Assembly: GCA_937128475.1 (NCBI GenBank)
Contig: CAKZML010000027.1
Span: 1-51,756, forward strand
Direction: 5' to 3'
DNA length: 51,756 nucleotides
DNA from: an uncultured Chromatiales bacterium
Lineage (GTDB): Bacteria > Pseudomonadota > Gammaproteobacteria > Steroidobacterales > BM003
In this document: one piece after another, positions 25,787-37,079 of the stretch
Numbering within the stretch: the stretch's first letter is position 1
How the letters are laid out: each line of letters begins with the position of its first letter
Program-made: the position numbers and the translations under genes
Notes under the pieces: model-generated
What the model saw: only the letters and a program-made list of their open reading frames with translations
Told to the model about the DNA's origin: nothing
Databases searched by the model: none

Positions 25787-26143
25787 ATGTTGGAAAACTA
25801 TCTGCCGATACTCATCTTTCTGCTAGTCGGCGCCGGTCTTGGCGGCGTACTGCTGTTGCTTGGTTTTTTGCTGGGCCGGGGTGGAAAGGACGCGCAAAAG
25901 CTCTCTCCCTATGAATGCGGTTTCGAGGCCTTCGAAGACAGCCGCATGAAATTCGATGTCAGGTACTACCTGGTCGCAATTCTATTTATTATTTTCGATC
26001 TGGAAATTGCTTTCCTGTTTCCCTGGGCCGTGGCCCTGGACGGACTGGGCATGTTCGGATTTATGATTATGGCCGTTTTCCTGCTTTTGCTGGTTGTCGG
26101 TTTTATCTATGAGTGGAAGAAAGGAGCCCTGGAATGGGATTAG
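25787..26143 (+). CDS. nuoA: NADH-quinone oxidoreductase subunit A
   Basis: Membrane subunit of respiratory complex I, which couples NADH oxidation to quinone reduction and proton pumping. The 118-residue protein has three membrane helices ([61 protein letters not shown]). The conserved [22 protein letters not shown] loop carries the quinone-cavity Cys. I chose the ATG at 25787 because it matches the family N-terminus; AAGGAAGAG lies upstream. It is the first gene of the nuo operon and overlaps nuoB by 10 nt. Confidence 0.96.
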   Translation: MLENYLPILIFLLVGAGLGGVLLLLGFLLGRGGKDAQKLSPYECGFEAFEDSRMKFDVRYYLVAILFIIFDLEIAFLFPWAVALDGLGMFGFMIMAVFLLLLVVGFIYEWKKGALEWD

Positions 26144-26625
26144 CCGAGCAGGGCACTGACTTGCTGTCTGAAGGCGGGGTTCGTACCACCAGCCTGGACG
26201 CGCTGATTAACTGGGCTCGTACCGGATCCATGTGGCCCATGACCTTCGGCCTGGCCTGCTGTGCGGTTGAAATGATGCACGCCGGCGCGGCCCGCTACGA
26301 CCTGGACAGGTTTGGCATCGTGTTTCGCCCCAGTCCCCGCCAGTCAGATGTAATGATCGTGGCCGGCACCCTGGTGAACAAGATGGCCCCGGCGCTGCGC
26401 AAGGTCTATGACCAGATGCCGGAACCCCGTTGGGTCATCTCCATGGGTTCCTGTGCCAACGGCGGCGGTTATTACCACTATTCCTACTCTGTAGTCCGGG
26501 GCTGCGATCGCATCGTGCCCGTGGACATCTATGTGCCGGGTTGCCCGCCCACGGCTGAAGCGCTGCTGTACGGGATTATCCAGTTACAGAACAAGATTCG
26601 CCGCACTAACACTCTTTTCAGATAG
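26134..26625 (+). CDS. nuoB: NADH-quinone oxidoreductase subunit B
   Basis: The complex I connecting subunit that carries cluster N2, the last Fe-S centre before quinone. The 163-residue protein contains the N2 ligands: the tandem Cys pair in [15 protein letters not shown], the Cys in [16 protein letters not shown] and the Cys in [15 protein letters not shown]. The ATG at 26134 follows AAGGAG and gives the usual N-terminus. An upstream in-frame start exists but lies inside nuoA. Confidence 0.97.
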   Translation: MGLAEQGTDLLSEGGVRTTSLDALINWARTGSMWPMTFGLACCAVEMMHAGAARYDLDRFGIVFRPSPRQSDVMIVAGTLVNKMAPALRKVYDQMPEPRWVISMGSCANGGGYYHYSYSVVRGCDRIVPVDIYVPGCPPTAEALLYGIIQLQNKIRRTNTLFR

Positions 26626-26632
26626 GTCTCGC

Positions 26633-27328
26633 ATGAGTTCCAAGCTTGAGCAAACTGCTGCTTCGATCCAGACCCTCCTGGGAGACAAGGTGGTTGTCGT
26701 GCCGTCGGTGTGTCGCGAACTGACCTACGAGGTCGCTGCAGAAAACCTGGTCGATGTGTGCACCACACTGCGTGATGAGCCCGAATTGGCGTTCGAGATG
26801 CTGGTTGATGTGTGCGGCGTGGACTACCTGGATTACGGCAAGGTGGAGTGGAGCACTCGCCAGTCTTCCGGAAAGGGATTCAGTCGCGGTGTCGAGCGCG
26901 CTGACGCGCATCCTGGAAATACCGAAGAACGCCGCTTCGCGGTGGTCTACCACTTGTTGTCGATAAGTCGAAACGTGCGGGTCCGCCTGAGAGTGTTCGC
27001 CGGTAATGCCCAGGTGCCCATGGTGGAGACGGTGACCGGCGTATGGAGTTCGGCTGACTGGTTCGAGCGCGAAGCGTTTGACCTGTTCGGCATCCTGTTT
27101 AAGGGCCACCCGGACTTGCGTCGCATCCTCACCGATTATGGATTTATCGGTCATCCTTTCCGTAAGGATTTCCCGCTGATCGGCAATGTCGAAGTGCGTT
27201 ATGACCCGGAGAAGGGGCGAGTGGTTTACCAGCCCGTGAGCATCGAGCCGCGCACCCTGGTGCCGCGCGTGATTCGCGATGATCACCGTTACGACGTGAA
27301 TACCAAGGAGTCTGGCGGCAATGGCTGA
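26633..27328 (+). CDS. nuoC: NADH-quinone oxidoreductase subunit C (30 kDa)
   Basis: Peripheral-arm subunit of complex I without cofactors. The 231-residue protein shows the family region [65 protein letters not shown] and [15 protein letters not shown]. It is a separate protein, unlike the NuoCD fusion of E. coli and Pseudomonas. A roughly 28-residue polar insert near residues 78-105 ([20 protein letters not shown]) precedes the conserved part. The ATG at 26633 is chosen because the longer frame runs inside nuoB. It overlaps nuoD by 8 nt. Confidence 0.96.
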   Translation: MSSKLEQTAASIQTLLGDKVVVVPSVCRELTYEVAAENLVDVCTTLRDEPELAFEMLVDVCGVDYLDYGKVEWSTRQSSGKGFSRGVERADAHPGNTEERRFAVVYHLLSISRNVRVRLRVFAGNAQVPMVETVTGVWSSADWFEREAFDLFGILFKGHPDLRRILTDYGFIGHPFRKDFPLIGNVEVRYDPEKGRVVYQPVSIEPRTLVPRVIRDDHRYDVNTKESGGNG

Positions 27329-28574
27329 GATTCATAATTACACTATGAACTTCGGTCCGCAGCATCCTGCGGCCCATGGTGTGCTTCGGCTGGTGCTGGA
27401 GATGGATGGCGAGACCATTCAGAAGGCCGATCCCCATATCGGACTGCTGCACCGTGGTACCGAGAAGCTGGCCGAGAGCAAGCCCTATAACCAGAGCATC
27501 GGTTACATGGATCGTCTCGATTACGTGTCTATGATGTGTAACGAGCATGGCTACGTGATGGCTATTGAGAAGCTGCTTGGCATCCAGGTGCCCGAGCGTG
27601 CCCAGTACATCCGCGTCATGTTCGATGAGATCACCCGTATTCTTAACCACCTGATGTGGCTGGGTGCTCATGGTTTGGATATCGGCGCCATGACCATGTT
27701 CCTGTATTGCTTCCGTGAGCGCGAAGACCTGATGGACTGCTACGAGGCGGTCTCAGGTACTCGCATGCATGCAACCTACTATCGCCCTGGCGGCGTCTAC
27801 CGTGACCTGCCCGATAGCATGCCCCGTTACCAGTATTCGAAATTCCGCAGCAAGAAAGAAATCGATCGTCTGAACAGCGTCCGCGAAGGCAGCATGCTGG
27901 ACTTCATCGAGGATTTCACCAATCGCTTTCCCAACTGCGTGGATGAGTATGAAACCCTGCTGACCGATAACCGCATCTGGAAGCAGCGTACCGTGAATAT
28001 CGCCGTGGTCAGCCCCGAGCGGGCCATGGCCCTTGGGTTCACCGGCCCGATGCTGCGTGGTTCCGGCGTGGCCTGGGACCTTCGCAAGAAACAGCCCTAC
28101 GAAGTCTATGAGCGCATGGATTTTGATATTCCGGTGGGTGTCAGTGGCGATTGCTATGACCGGTACCTGGTTCGAGTTGAAGAACTGCGCCAGTCCAACC
28201 GGATTATCAAGCAGTGCGTGAAATGGTTGCGTGAAAATTCCGGCCCGGTGATTGCCGCCGACCACAAGGTAACGCCGCCCAAGCGTGAGGAAATGAAGGG
28301 CGACATGGAGTCGTTGATTCATCACTTCAAGGCATTCACCGAAGGCTATTGTGTGCCTGCCGGTGAGGCCTATGCAGCGGTTGAGCATCCCAAGGGTGAG
28401 TTCGGCGTCTACTTGATTTCGGACGGCGCGAACAAGCCGTACCGGGTGAAGGTGCGTGCCCCGGGCTTTGCCCACCTGGCAGCGCTTGAAGAAATGGTAG
28501 CCGGTCACATGCTGGCCGACGTGGTGGCCGTGATCGGCACCCAGGACATCGTATTCGGTGAGATTGACCGCTAA
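27321..28574 (+). CDS. nuoD: NADH-quinone oxidoreductase subunit D (49 kDa)
   Basis: Forms the quinone-binding pocket with NuoB and is related to the large subunit of NiFe hydrogenases. The 417-residue protein has the N-terminal signature [15 protein letters not shown], with the His loop that contacts the quinone head. [55 protein letters not shown] and the C-terminal IVFGEIDR follow. It overlaps nuoC upstream and shares one base with the nuoE start (TAATG). Confidence 0.98.
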   Translation: MAEIHNYTMNFGPQHPAAHGVLRLVLEMDGETIQKADPHIGLLHRGTEKLAESKPYNQSIGYMDRLDYVSMMCNEHGYVMAIEKLLGIQVPERAQYIRVMFDEITRILNHLMWLGAHGLDIGAMTMFLYCFREREDLMDCYEAVSGTRMHATYYRPGGVYRDLPDSMPRYQYSKFRSKKEIDRLNSVREGSMLDFIEDFTNRFPNCVDEYETLLTDNRIWKQRTVNIAVVSPERAMALGFTGPMLRGSGVAWDLRKKQPYEVYERMDFDIPVGVSGDCYDRYLVRVEELRQSNRIIKQCVKWLRENSGPVIAADHKVTPPKREEMKGDMESLIHHFKAFTEGYCVPAGEAYAAVEHPKGEFGVYLISDGANKPYRVKVRAPGFAHLAALEEMVAGHMLADVVAVIGTQDIVFGEIDR

Positions 28575-29077
28575 TGACTGATGCAACGAACAAAACAGCA
28601 TTGCTTTCCGAGCATACCCGCCACGAGATTGACCACTGGGTGGCGAAGTTCCCTGAAGGGCGTCAGCGCTCAGCGGTGATCGCTGCGCTGCGGGCAGCAC
28701 AGCACCAGAACGAGGGCTACCTGACGCCTGAGTTGATGGATGCGATTGCCGAGTACCTGGACCTGCCGTCTATGCAGGTTTACGAGGTCGCCAGTTTCTA
28801 CTCCATGTTCGAGACGGATCCGGTCGGCAAGATTCACGTATCGGTATGCACCAATATTTCCTGCATGCTCAACGGATCGGAAAGCATCGTCGAACATGTC
28901 GAAAAGAAACTGGGTATCAAGACCGGTGAGAGTACGCCTGATGGCAAGATTTTCCTCAAGTGCGAGGAAGAGTGTCTTGCGGCCTGCAACAACGCGCCCA
29001 TGATGATGGTGGACCACAAGTATTACGAGAACCTCACCCCTGAGAAGGTGGATGAGATTCTGGACGGCCTGGAGTAA
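28574..29077 (+). CDS. nuoE: NADH-quinone oxidoreductase subunit E (24 kDa)
   Basis: Part of the NADH-dehydrogenase module; a thioredoxin-like ferredoxin that binds the [2Fe-2S] cluster N1a. The 167-residue protein has the four ligands: C-x4-C in VCTNISC and C-x3-C in ECLAAC. Flanking motifs are [22 protein letters not shown] and [25 protein letters not shown]. It starts on the last base of the nuoD stop and ends 5 nt before nuoF. Confidence 0.97.
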   Translation: MTDATNKTALLSEHTRHEIDHWVAKFPEGRQRSAVIAALRAAQHQNEGYLTPELMDAIAEYLDLPSMQVYEVASFYSMFETDPVGKIHVSVCTNISCMLNGSESIVEHVEKKLGIKTGESTPDGKIFLKCEEECLAACNNAPMMMVDHKYYENLTPEKVDEILDGLE

Positions 29078-29082
29078 GCACG

Positions 29083-30378
29083 ATGCAGTTTAACCAGGTT
29101 TGTTTTGCCACCATGGAGTTTGACCAGCCGTGGACTTATGAGAACTATCTCAAGGTCGGTGGTTACCAGGCGTGGCGAAAAATTCTCACCGAGAAAATTC
29201 CTCCCGAGCAGGTGATTGAGGAGATCAAGGCGTCCGGATTGCGAGGCCGTGGCGGCGCAGGTTTCCCCACGGGTTTGAAATGGAGCTTCATGCCCCGCAA
29301 TGCACCCATTCAAAAATATGTGGTGTGCAACTCTGACGAAAGTGAGCCGGGCACCTGTCACGATCGCGACATCCTGCGTTTTAATCCGCATTCAGTCATC
29401 GAAGGCATGGCCATCGGCGGTTACTGCATGGGTGCCACCGTGGGCTACAACTATATTCGCGGCGAGTTTCTTGCCGAGCCTATCCCGCGTTTTGAACAAG
29501 CCCTGAAGGCTGCCTATGAGGCTGGCCTGCTGGGCAAGAATATTCTCGAATCAGGTACAGACTTCGACCTGCATATGTTTGCCGGCGCCGGCGCCTACAT
29601 TTGCGGCGAAGAGACTGCGCTGTTGGAGTCCCTTGAAGGCAAGCAGGGCAAGCCGCGCTTCAAGCCGCCGTTCCCTGCGAATGTCGGCCTGTATGGCATG
29701 CCCACCACCATCAACAACACCCAGAGCTTTGCCTCGGTGCCGAGCATTATTCGCAATGGCGCCAAGTGGTTCGCGGATCAGGGTAGTGAAGGGTCTGGCG
29801 GCCCGGTGGTGTTCTCTGTCTCGGGTCACGTGAACAAGCCAGGTAACTACGAGGTTGGCCTGGGTATTTCGTTCAAGGATCTGCTGGAATTATGCGGCGG
29901 CGTTCGCGACGGCCATAAGCTCAAGGCAGTCATTCCCGGTGGTTCATCGGTGAAGGTGTTGCCGGCAGAGATAATCATGGGCGCGAACATGGATCACGGC
30001 TCCTTGCAGGCGGTGGGTTCGGCGCTGGGTTCTGCGGCGGTCATCGTGATGGATGAAACCACCTGCATGGTGAAGGTGCTCGAGCGTATCTCGCGCTTCT
30101 ACCATGCGGAGTCTTGCGGACAATGCACGCCTTGCCGTGAAGGCACGGGCTGGCTTAACCGGGTGCTCAAACGCATCCTGGCCGGCAATGGCCGGGTCGA
30201 AGATATGGATATGCTGGTGGATGTGGCCGGCAAGATTGAAGGCCACACTATTTGCGCTCTCGGCGATGCCGCGGCCTGGCCGATTCAGAGTTTCCTGAAT
30301 CACTACAGGCACGAATTCGCTTACTACATCGAGCACGGTCGCAGCATGGTGGGGGATAACTCCGCCGATGCGGCGTGA
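29083..30378 (+). CDS. nuoF: NADH-quinone oxidoreductase subunit F (51 kDa)
   Basis: Oxidises NADH through FMN and carries the [4Fe-4S] cluster N3. The 431-residue protein has the nucleotide/FMN region [20 protein letters not shown] and [17 protein letters not shown], then [19 protein letters not shown]. The N3 ligands lie in [15 protein letters not shown] with the distal Cys in [13 protein letters not shown]. The first 15 residues ([15 protein letters not shown]) are an N-terminal extension of ordinary length. The nuoE-nuoF-nuoG order is canonical. Confidence 0.98.
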   Translation: MQFNQVCFATMEFDQPWTYENYLKVGGYQAWRKILTEKIPPEQVIEEIKASGLRGRGGAGFPTGLKWSFMPRNAPIQKYVVCNSDESEPGTCHDRDILRFNPHSVIEGMAIGGYCMGATVGYNYIRGEFLAEPIPRFEQALKAAYEAGLLGKNILESGTDFDLHMFAGAGAYICGEETALLESLEGKQGKPRFKPPFPANVGLYGMPTTINNTQSFASVPSIIRNGAKWFADQGSEGSGGPVVFSVSGHVNKPGNYEVGLGISFKDLLELCGGVRDGHKLKAVIPGGSSVKVLPAEIIMGANMDHGSLQAVGSALGSAAVIVMDETTCMVKVLERISRFYHAESCGQCTPCREGTGWLNRVLKRILAGNGRVEDMDMLVDVAGKIEGHTICALGDAAAWPIQSFLNHYRHEFAYYIEHGRSMVGDNSADAA

Positions 30379-30408
30379 GCCAGGCCAGGCACAGTACGGG
30401 ATTAAAGA

Positions 30409-32622
30409 ATGAGTGACGATCTGGTTAATTTGGAAGTCAACGGTGAACCGGTGCAGGCCCGCAAGGGTCAGATGCTGATCGAGGTCACCGATGCCAATGA
30501 AGTCTACGTGCCGCGCTTTTGCTATCACGAGAAGCTGAGCATCGCGGCCAACTGCCGCATGTGCCTTGTGGAAGTGGAAAAAGCTCCCAAGCCTTTGCCG
30601 GCTTGCGCCACCCCGGTGGCCGAGGGCATGAAGGTCTTCACCAAGTCACCCCGTGCTATTTCGGCCCAGAAGGCCACCATGGAATTCCTGTTGGTGAATC
30701 ACCCGCTGGATTGCCCGATTTGTGACCAGGGCGGCGAGTGCGAATTGCAGGACTTGTCCGTGGGTTACGGCAGTGACGTGTCCCGATACACCGAGCGCAA
30801 GCGGGTAGTGAAGGACAAGAACCTGGGTCCGCTGGTATCTACCGACATGACCCGGTGCATTCATTGCACACGTTGCGTGCGTTTTGGGCAAGAGATCCAG
30901 GGCATCCAGCAGCTGGGTACCGTGGGTCGCGGCGACAGGATGGAGATAAGCACCTACGTTGAGCGCAGCGTGGATCACGAGCTCTCCGGCAATATTATTG
31001 ATTTGTGCCCGGTAGGTGCGTTGAACAACAAGCCCTACCGGTTTAGCGCCCGTGCCTGGGAGATGACCCAGCACGCAAGTATCTCTGCCCACGATTGTGT
31101 TGGTAGCAACCTGTATTTCCATGTTCAGAACGGACATGTGAAGCGTGCCGTACCCCGTGATAACGAGGCCGTCAACGAGACCTGGTTGTCTGACCGGGAC
31201 CGCTTCAGCTGCCATGCCGTGGAGCATAATGATCGTCTGCTTCGCCCACGTATTAAGGAAAATGGCGAGTGGCGTGACTGCGAATGGGTGGAAGCCCTGG
31301 AGCACAGCAGCACGCTTATCCAGGGACTGGTCAAGGACAAGGGCGCCCAGAGCCTGGGTATCCTGGCATCGTCTTGCTCGACCCTGGAAGAGGCCGCCTT
31401 GCTGGGCAAGATTGCCCAGGGCCTGGGTACCTCAAATATTGATCATCGCTGCAGGATGGTGGACTTCCGTGATCAGAAGGCGGATTCCCAGTTTCCCAGC
31501 CTGGGTCGTCGGATTGCCCAGTTGGAAGAACTGAATTCCATCCTGGTTGTCGGTAGCAACCTGCGCAGTGAAGCGCCGATTCTTGCTCACCGGGTGCGCA
31601 AGGCGGCCCTGGCCGGAGCCAGCGTCAGCTTCCTGAGCACTGAAAAATACGAATACTTGTTCCCGGTTACCGCCTATCTTGATCACAACGCCGGCAGCAT
31701 ATTGGCAAACCTGGCTGCCCTGGTGGCGGCGGCAGCGGAACTCACAGCAAAGCCGGTGCCTGCCCATGTGGCCGCAGCGGTTGCCGGTGGAAAATTTACT
31801 GAGCAGCACAAGGCCATTGTGAGCAGCCTGATGGGCGAGGGCGAATCCGCCATCGTGTTGGGTTTGCAGGCAGTGCGGCATGCCGCCTGGGCCGATGTGC
31901 GTGCCCTGGCCGGAGCGCTCTCGCAACTGACCGGCGCCAGCCTGGGCGAATTGTCCGAGGGGGCAAATTCTGCCGGCGCCAGTCTTGCCGGAGTATTGCC
32001 TCATCGCAGCGCCGGTGGTGCTGTCCGGGAGGTAGAGGGTCTGAACGCCCTGCAAATGATGCAAGAGCCGCGTTCAGCGTACCTGCTGGCCAGCATTGAG
32101 CCTGGCGCTGACCTGGTCGCAGACGGCGCGGTAGACGCCCTGAAGGCGGCTGATGCCGTGATTGTGATGGCCAGTTTTGTCAGTGAAGAGTTGCTGGCCT
32201 GCGCAGACGTATTGTTACCGGTTGGCACGGTTGCGGAGACCTCCGGCACTTTTGTGAATGTGGAAGGTCGCTGGCAGTCATTCGCCGGCGCCGCTCGTCC
32301 CCTGGGCGAAAGCCGTCCGGCATGGAAGGTGTTGCGGGTGCTTGGCAATTTGCTGGATCTCGAGGGCTTCGATTACGACTCCTCAGAAGAGATTCGCGAT
32401 GAGTTGCTGGCCCGGGTAGGTGAGGGCGTAGCCGCCAGCACTTACCAGGGAGACCATGTGGCCGCCATCACAGCTCCCGATACGACACGGGATATTCCCA
32501 TGTATGCGGTGGATGGCCTGGTCAGGCGTTCACTCCCGTTGCAGCAGACCGGTGCGGGATTGCCCCTGAACACGGCGACCATAGCGGCTGAAGTTGTCAC
32601 TGCGGAGGCCGGCGGGAACTGA
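30409..32622 (+). CDS. nuoG: NADH-quinone oxidoreductase subunit G (75 kDa)
   Basis: The largest peripheral subunit, carrying several Fe-S clusters that conduct electrons from NuoF. The N-terminus has the [2Fe-2S] set ([20 protein letters not shown]), the His-Cys motif in [19 protein letters not shown], and the ferredoxin-like CIHCTRC ... DLCPVGAL. The following region lacks the Cys pattern that holds the extra cluster N7 in E. coli NuoG: only one Cys remains in [14 protein letters not shown]. At 737 residues it is shorter than the E. coli protein (908) and resembles the 75-kDa mitochondrial/alphaproteobacterial form. The Ala-rich C-terminal half is a degenerate molybdopterin-oxidoreductase domain. 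Confidence 0.96.
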   Translation: MSDDLVNLEVNGEPVQARKGQMLIEVTDANEVYVPRFCYHEKLSIAANCRMCLVEVEKAPKPLPACATPVAEGMKVFTKSPRAISAQKATMEFLLVNHPLDCPICDQGGECELQDLSVGYGSDVSRYTERKRVVKDKNLGPLVSTDMTRCIHCTRCVRFGQEIQGIQQLGTVGRGDRMEISTYVERSVDHELSGNIIDLCPVGALNNKPYRFSARAWEMTQHASISAHDCVGSNLYFHVQNGHVKRAVPRDNEAVNETWLSDRDRFSCHAVEHNDRLLRPRIKENGEWRDCEWVEALEHSSTLIQGLVKDKGAQSLGILASSCSTLEEAALLGKIAQGLGTSNIDHRCRMVDFRDQKADSQFPSLGRRIAQLEELNSILVVGSNLRSEAPILAHRVRKAALAGASVSFLSTEKYEYLFPVTAYLDHNAGSILANLAALVAAAAELTAKPVPAHVAAAVAGGKFTEQHKAIVSSLMGEGESAIVLGLQAVRHAAWADVRALAGALSQLTGASLGELSEGANSAGASLAGVLPHRSAGGAVREVEGLNALQMMQEPRSAYLLASIEPGADLVADGAVDALKAADAVIVMASFVSEELLACADVLLPVGTVAETSGTFVNVEGRWQSFAGAARPLGESRPAWKVLRVLGNLLDLEGFDYDSSEEIRDELLARVGEGVAASTYQGDHVAAITAPDTTRDIPMYAVDGLVRRSLPLQQTGAGLPLNTATIAAEVVTAEAGGN

Positions 32623-32623
32623 T

Positions 32624-33670
32624 ATGGCTATTTGGGACTCAATACCAGCGCAATTTCAGTCGGTGCTCGTTATCCTGGGCCAGGTTCTGGCGGTGACGAT
32701 AGTCGTCATCTTGTGTGTGGCCTACCTGACCCTGGCCGAGCGCAAGGTCATCGGCTACATCCAGAATCGAATCGGCCCTAATCGAGTGGGTCCGAAAGGC
32801 CTGCTCCAGCCATTCGCGGATGTCATCAAGCTGCTCTTGAAAGAAGTCGTGGTGCCCTCCAGCGCCAATCGCTTCCTGTTTATTATTGCACCGCTACTTT
32901 CTATCACCCCGGCCCTGGCGGCCTGGGCGGTGATGCCGTTGTTCCCGGGCTTTACCCTGGCGAACATCAATGCGGGGCTGTTGTATGTGTTGGCCCTGAC
33001 CTCCCTGGGTGTGTACGGCGTGATCCTGGCCGGCTGGGCAAGTAACTCCAAGTATGCATTGCTGGGCGCCATGCGTTCGGCGGCACAGATTGTCGCCTAC
33101 GAAATTGCCATGGGCTTCGCGCTGGTGGCGGTGGTCATGGCCGCGGGCAGTCTGAATCTGGGTGAAATCGTTGAGGCCCAGGCCGGTGGCGCAGGCCTGT
33201 TGAACTGGTTCTGGCTGCCGCTGTTCCCGCTGTTCATCGTGTACTTCATTTCAGGCTTGGCCGAGACCAACAGGGCGCCGTTTGATGTGGCCGAGGGCGA
33301 GTCGGAAATTGTCGCCGGTTTCCACGTGGAATACGCCGGTGTCACCTTCGCGGTGTTCTTCCTGGCTGAATACGCCAACATGATTTTGATCTCCGCGCTG
33401 ACCGCGGTGTTCTTCCTGGGTGGCTGGCTGTCGCCGTTCCAGGGGTTGCTTGGTGAGGATTCGCTACTTGGCGCCCCCGGCTTGTTCTGGTTTGCGCTGA
33501 AGACCTGCTTTTTCCTGTTCTGTTTCCTGTGGTTCCGGGCGACGTTCCCAAGATACAGGTACGACCAGATCATGCGCCTGGGGTGGAAGGTTTTCATCCC
33601 GGTCACGATTGTCTGGATCTTTGTGCTTGGGGCAATGATTGCCTTCCAGGTCCCGCCCTGGTTCGCTTGA
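32624..33670 (+). CDS. nuoH: NADH-quinone oxidoreductase subunit H
   Basis: Membrane subunit at the junction of the two arms, shaping the quinone channel. The 348-residue protein has about eight helices. Its conserved loops include [47 protein letters not shown] and the acidic [24 protein letters not shown], plus [20 protein letters not shown] near the C-terminus. The ATG at 32624 is one base after the nuoG stop codon. A TTG 30 nt earlier inside nuoG is less likely. Confidence 0.97.
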   Translation: MAIWDSIPAQFQSVLVILGQVLAVTIVVILCVAYLTLAERKVIGYIQNRIGPNRVGPKGLLQPFADVIKLLLKEVVVPSSANRFLFIIAPLLSITPALAAWAVMPLFPGFTLANINAGLLYVLALTSLGVYGVILAGWASNSKYALLGAMRSAAQIVAYEIAMGFALVAVVMAAGSLNLGEIVEAQAGGAGLLNWFWLPLFPLFIVYFISGLAETNRAPFDVAEGESEIVAGFHVEYAGVTFAVFFLAEYANMILISALTAVFFLGGWLSPFQGLLGEDSLLGAPGLFWFALKTCFFLFCFLWFRATFPRYRYDQIMRLGWKVFIPVTIVWIFVLGAMIAFQVPPWFA

Positions 33671-33680
33671 GGTCGCCTTG

Positions 33681-34169
33681 ATGCAAGCTGTACGTAACAT
33701 ATTAAAAACGTTTTTCCTGGTGGAGTTGTTCGCGGGTCTGCGGCTGACCCTGCGCAACTTGTTTAAGCCCAAGTTCACGATTCAGTACCCGGAAGAGAAG
33801 ACCCCGCAGTCACCGCGTTTTCGGGGTTTGCATGCCCAGCGCCGCTACGCCAACGGCGAAGAGCGCTGTATTGCCTGCAAGCTGTGTGAGGCCGTATGTC
33901 CCGCCCTGGCCATCACTATCGAGTCTGATGTGGCGGACGATGGCACTCGCAGGACCACGCGTTACGACATCGATCTTTTTAAATGTATTTATTGCGGATT
34001 TTGTGAAGAGGCTTGCCCGGTTGATGCCATCGTGGAGACTCGAATTCACGAGTACCACATGGAGCGACGGGGCGAGAACATCATGACCAAGGACAAGTTG
34101 TTGGCAGTGGGTGACAAGTACGAAGCCATGATTGCCGCCGACAAAGCTGCCGATGCCCGGTATCGCTGA
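33681..34169 (+). CDS. nuoI: NADH-quinone oxidoreductase subunit I (23 kDa)
   Basis: Carries the two [4Fe-4S] clusters N6a and N6b that lead to N2. The 162-residue protein has two classic ferredoxin motifs: [12 protein letters not shown] (about residues 65-76) and [12 protein letters not shown] about 40 residues later. An amphipathic N-terminal helix ([22 protein letters not shown]) anchors it to the membrane arm. It starts 10 nt after nuoH, with a modest Shine-Dalgarno. Confidence 0.97.
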   Translation: MQAVRNILKTFFLVELFAGLRLTLRNLFKPKFTIQYPEEKTPQSPRFRGLHAQRRYANGEERCIACKLCEAVCPALAITIESDVADDGTRRTTRYDIDLFKCIYCGFCEEACPVDAIVETRIHEYHMERRGENIMTKDKLLAVGDKYEAMIAADKAADARYR

Positions 34170-34195
34170 CACCAATTGGAGCTGACGGGAACGCT

Positions 34196-34798
34196 GTGTT
34201 TATTCAAATTCTTTTTTATGTGTTTGCAACCGTGCTGGTCGGCGCCGCGATAGGCGTGATCACGGCTCGCAACCCTGTGCATGCGGTGATGTACCTGGTG
34301 CTGGCATTTTTTAACAGCGCCGTGTTGTGGCTGCTGCTGGAAGCGGAGTTCCTGGCCATTGTGCTGGTGCTGGTCTACGTGGGAGCGGTGATGGTGCTGT
34401 TCCTGTTCGTAGTCATGATGCTGGACGTCAACGTCGAATCGGTAAAATCGGGTTTCACACGCTACGCCCCGCTGGGAGTGGTGGTGCTGGTGATCATTGC
34501 CGTGGAACTGGCCCAGGTGATCTGGGTGCGTCACATGGGGTTGCGCGGTATTGGTGAATTGACACCCTTGCCAGCGGATTACAACAACACCCGTGAGCTG
34601 GGTTTGTTGCTGTACACAGAATATTTTTATGCCTTTGAGCTGGCTGCCGTTATCTTGCTGGTGGCCATTGTTGCGGCGATCTCCCTGACCATGCGCCGTC
34701 GTCCTGGACTTAAGGTGCAGAATATTGCCCAGCAAGTCGCAGTGCGCCGGGAAGATCGGGTCAAGCTGGTGAAAATGGACTCGGAGGAAAGGCAATGA
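34196..34798 (+). CDS. nuoJ: NADH-quinone oxidoreductase subunit J
   Basis: Membrane subunit of complex I with five predicted helices in its first 160 residues. Motifs include [54 protein letters not shown] split over helices 2-3; the second carries the pi-bulge region linking quinone chemistry to proton channels. The 200-residue protein has a charged C-terminal tail ([15 protein letters not shown]). The start is GTG at 34196 with GGGAA upstream. It overlaps nuoK by 4 nt. Confidence 0.95.
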   Translation: MFIQILFYVFATVLVGAAIGVITARNPVHAVMYLVLAFFNSAVLWLLLEAEFLAIVLVLVYVGAVMVLFLFVVMMLDVNVESVKSGFTRYAPLGVVVLVIIAVELAQVIWVRHMGLRGIGELTPLPADYNNTRELGLLLYTEYFYAFELAAVILLVAIVAAISLTMRRRPGLKVQNIAQQVAVRREDRVKLVKMDSEERQ

Positions 34799-35100
34799 TC
34801 GGACTTCCACATTACCTGACCTTGTCAGCCATCCTGTTCTTGCTAGCCGTGGCCGGTATTTTCATTAACCGCCGTAACGTTATTTTGCTGCTGATGTGCA
34901 TTGAGCTGATGCTGCTGGCAGTGAACTTTAATTTCGTCGCGTTCTCGCGCTTCCTGAATAATCTGGATGGCCAGATTTTCGTGTTTTTCATCCTCACGGT
35001 GGCCGCAGCAGAAGCGGCCATCGGCCTGGCGATCCTGGTCGTGCTGTTTCGCAGCAAGCGCAGTATCGATGTGGATGACCTGAATTCGATGAAGGGCTGA
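34795..35100 (+). CDS. nuoK: NADH-quinone oxidoreductase subunit K
   Basis: A 101-residue, three-helix membrane subunit homologous to MrpC antiporter subunits. Helix 2 holds the buried glutamate in [17 protein letters not shown], and helix 3 the second one in [18 protein letters not shown]. Both are key proton-path residues in homologues. It begins with an ATGA overlap of the nuoJ stop and is followed 3 nt later by nuoL. Confidence 0.97.
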   Translation: MIGLPHYLTLSAILFLLAVAGIFINRRNVILLLMCIELMLLAVNFNFVAFSRFLNNLDGQIFVFFILTVAAAEAAIGLAILVVLFRSKRSIDVDDLNSMKG

Positions 35101-35103
35101 TAG

Positions 35104-37059
35104 ATGCAGCAGGTTTACTTAACCATTGTCCTCGCTCCCTTGCTGGCTGCCATTGCGGCCGGCGTGTTTGGCAAGCGTATTGGAAGGACGGCTGCCCACT
35201 GGAGCACCATCCTGGCCGTTGGTGTGTCGTTTGGCTTGTCCCTGTACACCTTGATCGGATTAATCCAGGGCACTATCGAGCCGTCGAATGAAAGTGTCTA
35301 TCGCTGGGCCACGGTTGGCGGGATGCACATGGAAGTCGGCTTCCTGGTGGACAAGCTCACCGCGACCATGATGGCCACCGTGACCTTCGTCTCCTGGATG
35401 GTGCATATCTACACCATCGGTTACATGAGTGAGGACCCGGGCTACCAGAGATTCTTCAGCTACATTTCCCTGTTTACCTTCGCCATGCTCATGCTGGTGA
35501 TGTCCAACAACTTCCTGCAGTTGTTCTTTGGCTGGGAAGCGGTGGGTGTGGTGTCGTACCTGTTGATTGGTTTCTGGTTCAAGCGTCCGTCGGCTATTTT
35601 CGCCAACATGAAGGCATTCCTGGTGAACAGGGTAGGGGACTTTGGTTTCCTGCTGGGTATCGCCGGGGTGGTCATGTACACAGGCACCCTGGATTACCAG
35701 GAAGCGTTTACCCATGTACCGGCCTTGTCGGGCCAGACCATGGAGATTTTCCAGGGTTCACCCTGGAGCGTGATGAGCGTCATCTGCATCCTGCTGTTCA
35801 TCGGCGCCATGGGTAAGTCGGCCCAGGTACCGCTGCACGTCTGGTTGCCCGATTCCATGGAAGGCCCCACGCCGATCTCCGCGCTTATCCATGCCGCGAC
35901 CATGGTGACCGCCGGTATCTTCATGGTGGCGCGTATGTCACCCATGTTTGAAGCCAGTGAAACGGCCTTGTCATTCATCCTGGTAATCGGCGCCACCACC
36001 GCATTTTTCATGGGCCTGCTTGGCCTGGTTCAGAATGACATCAAGCGAGTGGTTGCCTACTCCACACTATCCCAGCTCGGCTACATGACCGTTGCCCTGG
36101 GTGCGTCGGCCTATGCCGGGGCGATTTTCCACCTGATGACCCACGCCTTTTTCAAGGCCTTGCTGTTCCTTGCTGCCGGTTCGGTGATCATCGCCATGCA
36201 TCACGAACAGGACATGCGGAAGATGGGTGGCCTGCGCAAGTATCTGCCGGTGACCTACTGGACCAGCCTGCTGGGATCCCTGGCCTTGATTGGTACGCCG
36301 GGCTTCTCCGGGTTCTTCTCCAAGGATGCGATTATCGAAGCAGTACACGCGTCCACCTTGCCCGGCGCAGGCTACGCCTATGCGGCAGTACTTGGTGGAG
36401 TGTTTGTCACCGCCCTGTACAGCTTCCGGCTGTTCTTTATGACCTTCCACGGAAAGGAGCGCATGGATGAGCACACCCGTGAGCACCTGCACGAGTCACC
36501 CCTGGTGGTCACGATTCCGTTGATCCTGCTGGCGATTCCCTCTGTGGTGATTGGCTGGTTCACTGTGGGGCCATTCCTGTTTGAAGGATTCCTGGGTTCG
36601 GCTATCCAGGTATTCCCGGGGCATGACGTGTTGGCCGAGATCGGCGAGCATTTCCATGGGCCGGCGAGTTTTGTACAGCATGGCGTGATGGGCCCGGCTT
36701 TCTGGCTGGCACTGGCCGGTGTGGTGACCGCCTGGTTCTTGTACCTGAAGCGGCCGGATATTCCGGAGATTATCGCCAGCAAGTTCTCTGGCGTGCAGCG
36801 CTTGCTGGTCAATAAATACTACTTTGATGACTTTAACGAGAAGGTCCTGGCTGCAGGCAGCCGAGGACTTGGGCGGCTGTTATGGCGAACCGGTGACGAG
36901 GTGCTGATCGACGGCACCCTGGTCAATGGCAGCGCGCGTCTCGTGGGCTGGACTGCCGGCGTTGTTCGCCGGGTCCAGAGTGGCTATCTGTATCACTATG
37001 CGTTCGCAATGATCATCGGGCTGGCTCTGCTGCTCGGTTGGACATTGCTGGCGGACTGA
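35104..37059 (+). CDS. nuoL: NADH-quinone oxidoreductase subunit L
   Basis: The distal antiporter-like proton-pumping subunit. The 651-residue protein has about 16 helices. Typical stretches are [25 protein letters not shown] with the conserved Glu, [34 protein letters not shown] with the channel His and Lys, and [28 protein letters not shown]. The C-terminal 100 residues fit the long lateral helix that runs along NuoM and NuoN. Confidence 0.97.
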   Translation: MQQVYLTIVLAPLLAAIAAGVFGKRIGRTAAHWSTILAVGVSFGLSLYTLIGLIQGTIEPSNESVYRWATVGGMHMEVGFLVDKLTATMMATVTFVSWMVHIYTIGYMSEDPGYQRFFSYISLFTFAMLMLVMSNNFLQLFFGWEAVGVVSYLLIGFWFKRPSAIFANMKAFLVNRVGDFGFLLGIAGVVMYTGTLDYQEAFTHVPALSGQTMEIFQGSPWSVMSVICILLFIGAMGKSAQVPLHVWLPDSMEGPTPISALIHAATMVTAGIFMVARMSPMFEASETALSFILVIGATTAFFMGLLGLVQNDIKRVVAYSTLSQLGYMTVALGASAYAGAIFHLMTHAFFKALLFLAAGSVIIAMHHEQDMRKMGGLRKYLPVTYWTSLLGSLALIGTPGFSGFFSKDAIIEAVHASTLPGAGYAYAAVLGGVFVTALYSFRLFFMTFHGKERMDEHTREHLHESPLVVTIPLILLAIPSVVIGWFTVGPFLFEGFLGSAIQVFPGHDVLAEIGEHFHGPASFVQHGVMGPAFWLALAGVVTAWFLYLKRPDIPEIIASKFSGVQRLLVNKYYFDDFNEKVLAAGSRGLGRLLWRTGDEVLIDGTLVNGSARLVGWTAGVVRRVQSGYLYHYAFAMIIGLALLLGWTLLAD

Positions 37060-37079
37060 GTAAACGGGAACTTACCTTG

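Noticed and set aside
27753-28700. 315-residue antisense frame over nuoD/nuoE
   Set aside because: The true genes on the plus strand are unambiguous and the product resembles no family I know; its composition reflects complementary codon bias.
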